Shown here piece after piece: positions 62,671-64,000 of a stretch of 64,000 nucleotides of DNA. The stretch spans positions 1-64,000 of the forward strand of contig JAFQAT010000012.1 in the NCBI GenBank assembly GCA_017399865.1. Reading direction: 5' to 3'. Numbering within the stretch: position 1 is the first letter of the stretch; the number at the start of each line of letters is the position of its first letter. The translations under genes were made by a program, and so were the position numbers. The notes under the pieces were generated by a model that saw nothing but the letters and a program-made list of their open reading frames with translations, searched no databases and was not told where the DNA came from. The stretch is from Bacteroidales bacterium (GTDB lineage Bacteria > Bacteroidota > Bacteroidia > Bacteroidales > UBA932).

Positions 62671-64000
62671 ATGGCAAATAACAAACCGCAAGGAACAGCC
62701 GTGGCACCGCAGGGAACGGCTGTAGCTCCTCAAGGTACTGCGGTGGCTCCGCAGGGCACAGCCGTAGCACCTCAAGGAACGGCAGTCGCTCCGCAAGGAA
62801 CAGCCGTGGCACCACAAGGAACGTCTGTGACGCCGCAGGGCACATCAGTCAGCCAGAAAGGAAGCGGTCCGACACAGAACGGAAGCCGGCAACGCCTTCA
62901 GAAAGGAGACACACTTACCATAGACGGCAAGACCTACAGGATTGTGCGCGAATTCAATTCCGGATCAGAGGCCGAGCTGTTCGAGGCAAGCTGCTCAGGC
63001 AAGTCATACGGACTGAAGCTTTACAGGAAGGGATTCAAGCCTAACTCACAGGTCAGGCCTATGCTGGACCAGCTTAAGGGAAAGGGATATGCCGCAGACA
63101 TCCTGTCTGCCGGAAAGGTAACACACGGAGGGGTGTCATATGACTACGAGCTCATGGACTGGTTCCCGCTCGGCTCTTCGAATGCCGCAGGAATCAAAGG
63201 AAACAGCGATGCCATTCTTGCCCTTACCATAAAGACGGCTCTGGCCCTGGATGCATTCCACAAGGCAGGATTCGTCCACAAGGACATAAAGCCGGCAAAC
63301 ATCCTCATCAAGGACAAGGGATCATGGGACAGCGTGATATGCGACTTCGGAATAGCCGACGTCATGACAGACGGCAAGGCGATAACCAAGCAGTCCAGGA
63401 CTCCTATATACGCTGCTCCTGAAATTTATGATCCGAAGAAGGCAAAGGCGATCGTGGACGGGGAAAACCTCTTCGAGATAACCGGCAAGGCGGACTACTA
63501 TGCTCTCGGTATGACAATCCTCTGCCTGTGGTACGGTGAATCTGAGTTCCAGGTGAAGGAGACGGACATGAGCATAACGAAGCTGACGACCGGCATAACG
63601 GTTCCGTCAGACATGCCGGACCCACTCGCAACGATAGCCAGAGGTCTCCTCCTGAAGAATCCGCTCAAGAGATGGGATCTCGACGAAATCCAGAACTTCC
63701 TGGCCGGAGGAAACTTCTCGGTAAAGGAAGACGAAATACTCGAAGACCTGAATATCGTCTACAACGCCGGCAAGAACCAGATAGCCAACACAGTGGAGCA
63801 GCTTGCCATCTTTATGGTCGATGACCTCGAGCTCGCAAAGAGATACCTGTACAAGGGAAAGCTCAGGGACTGGCTGAAATCACGTCCGGAACTTCAGGAT
63901 GAGCTTGAAAACATAGTGGAGAAACGCTATCCGAAGGACATGAACCTCGGAGTCATGGCTGCCGTATACGCCCTCGATCCTGACTTCGGATTCTTCATGA
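62671..64000 (+). CDS. Serine/threonine protein kinase with N-terminal TAVAPQG repeats (partial, 3' end outside window)
   Basis: The frame is open from ATG at 62671 to the window end (443 codons, no stop). After MANNKPQG come eight heptads, six of them TAVAPQG. A Hanks-type kinase domain follows: Lys116 in YGLKLYRK, Asp205 in VHKDIKPANIL (HKD in place of HRD), Asp225 in CDFG, and YAAPEIYDPKKAKA with DYYALGM. The P-loop is weak (EFNSGSEAELFEA). A helical region follows the kinase domain. No membrane segment is seen so far, so it is cytoplasmic. The Thr of each heptad could be an autophosphorylation site (inference). Confidence 0.88.
   Translation, partial: MANNKPQGTAVAPQGTAVAPQGTAVAPQGTAVAPQGTAVAPQGTAVAPQGTSVTPQGTSVSQKGSGPTQNGSRQRLQKGDTLTIDGKTYRIVREFNSGSEAELFEASCSGKSYGLKLYRKGFKPNSQVRPMLDQLKGKGYAADILSAGKVTHGGVSYDYELMDWFPLGSSNAAGIKGNSDAILALTIKTALALDAFHKAGFVHKDIKPANILIKDKGSWDSVICDFGIADVMTDGKAITKQSRTPIYAAPEIYDPKKAKAIVDGENLFEITGKADYYALGMTILCLWYGESEFQVKETDMSITKLTTGITVPSDMPDPLATIARGLLLKNPLKRWDLDEIQNFLAGGNFSVKEDEILEDLNIVYNAGKNQIANTVEQLAIFMVDDLELAKRYLYKGKLRDWLKSRPELQDELENIVEKRYPKDMNLGVMAAVYALDPDFGFFM
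62695..62862 (+). repeat. Tandem 21-base repeat, eight units
   Basis: Eight in-frame 21-base units encode TAVAPQG six times, then TSVTPQG and TSVSQKG. Units differ at third codon positions while the peptide is kept. Confidence 0.92.

Noticed and set aside
62542..62845. Minus-strand frames with repetitive sequence opposite the kinase repeats
   Set aside because: They are antisense products of the 21-base tandem repeat.
62695..62862. Possible CRISPR array
   Set aside because: The 21-base units are contiguous with no spacers, and are coding.

Overview
The window reads as a chromosomal segment of a Bacteroidales bacterium (phylum Bacteroidota), probably from an animal gut. The evidence is the gene content: a periplasmic bile-acid/penicillin-acylase type hydrolase, glycine-lipid synthesis genes (glsA/glsB type), a sodium-pumping methylmalonyl-CoA decarboxylase operon for propionate formation, DUF4301, DUF1593, DUF4332, DUF2147 and GH84/GH53 glycosidases. 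The repeated use of the Bacteroidota promoter (TTTG or TTG near -33, 19-20 bases, TAnnTTTG near -7) supports it. No rRNA, tRNA, prophage or CRISPR array was seen.

Layout. 1-3700: 5' end of a LytTR-type membrane regulator with a striking phased operator array, a YfcC/DcuC-type carrier, an Ntn hydrolase and a helix-hairpin-helix protein. 3700-14700: a methyltransferase, MntP, a two-gene 5'-nucleotidase, an ABC-2 exporter, holA, hpf, a XerC-like recombinase, a CCA-adding-type enzyme, a lone HsdR-N nuclease-fold protein and an RluA pseudouridine synthase. 14700-21440: an alpha/beta hydrolase and a small surface-polysaccharide locus (GT4; converging operon flippase, Fe-S protein, pyruvyl transferase, GT2). 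21600-36900: trpS and a GH84-like protein, FNT channel, TrmO, NhaA, ferritin, permease with glsA-glsB, DUF1593 protein, nitroreductase lipoprotein, flavodiiron protein. 37000-45900: AraC regulator, GH53 galactanase, and the glycine cleavage operon lplA-gcvT-gcvH-gcvPA-gcvPB, separated from lpdA by a small GIY-YIG nuclease gene inside inverted repeats. 46000-52100: DUF4301, pdxB, DUF721, recF, TPR protein, YebC. 52200-61700: mmdA-oadG-mmdC-mmdB-metH, metF and a 7TM-AraC regulator. 61700-64000: a triple zinc-ribbon protein and the start of a protein kinase, probably a signalling module cut by the window edge.

The most unusual things are not single genes. First, a family of about 55-base GC-rich palindromic elements occurs three times: in two intergenic hairpins and, in frame, inside metH. 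Copies keep a 19-20 base core but have different internal stems that all still pair. Second, a GIY-YIG nuclease ORF runs exactly from one inverted repeat arm to the other and sits in the gcv-lpd operon; a solo arm lies 19 kb away. Third, four TCACA sites at exact 20-base steps lie upstream of the LytTR gene. Fourth, several TAnnTTTG promoters sit only 4-7 bases from the start codon, suggesting leaderless mRNAs.

Metabolic links: mmd genes and metH are adjacent and both belong to cobalamin-linked metabolism; metH and metF are consecutive in methionine/folate metabolism; gcv genes, lplA and lpdA feed one-carbon units into the same folate pool.
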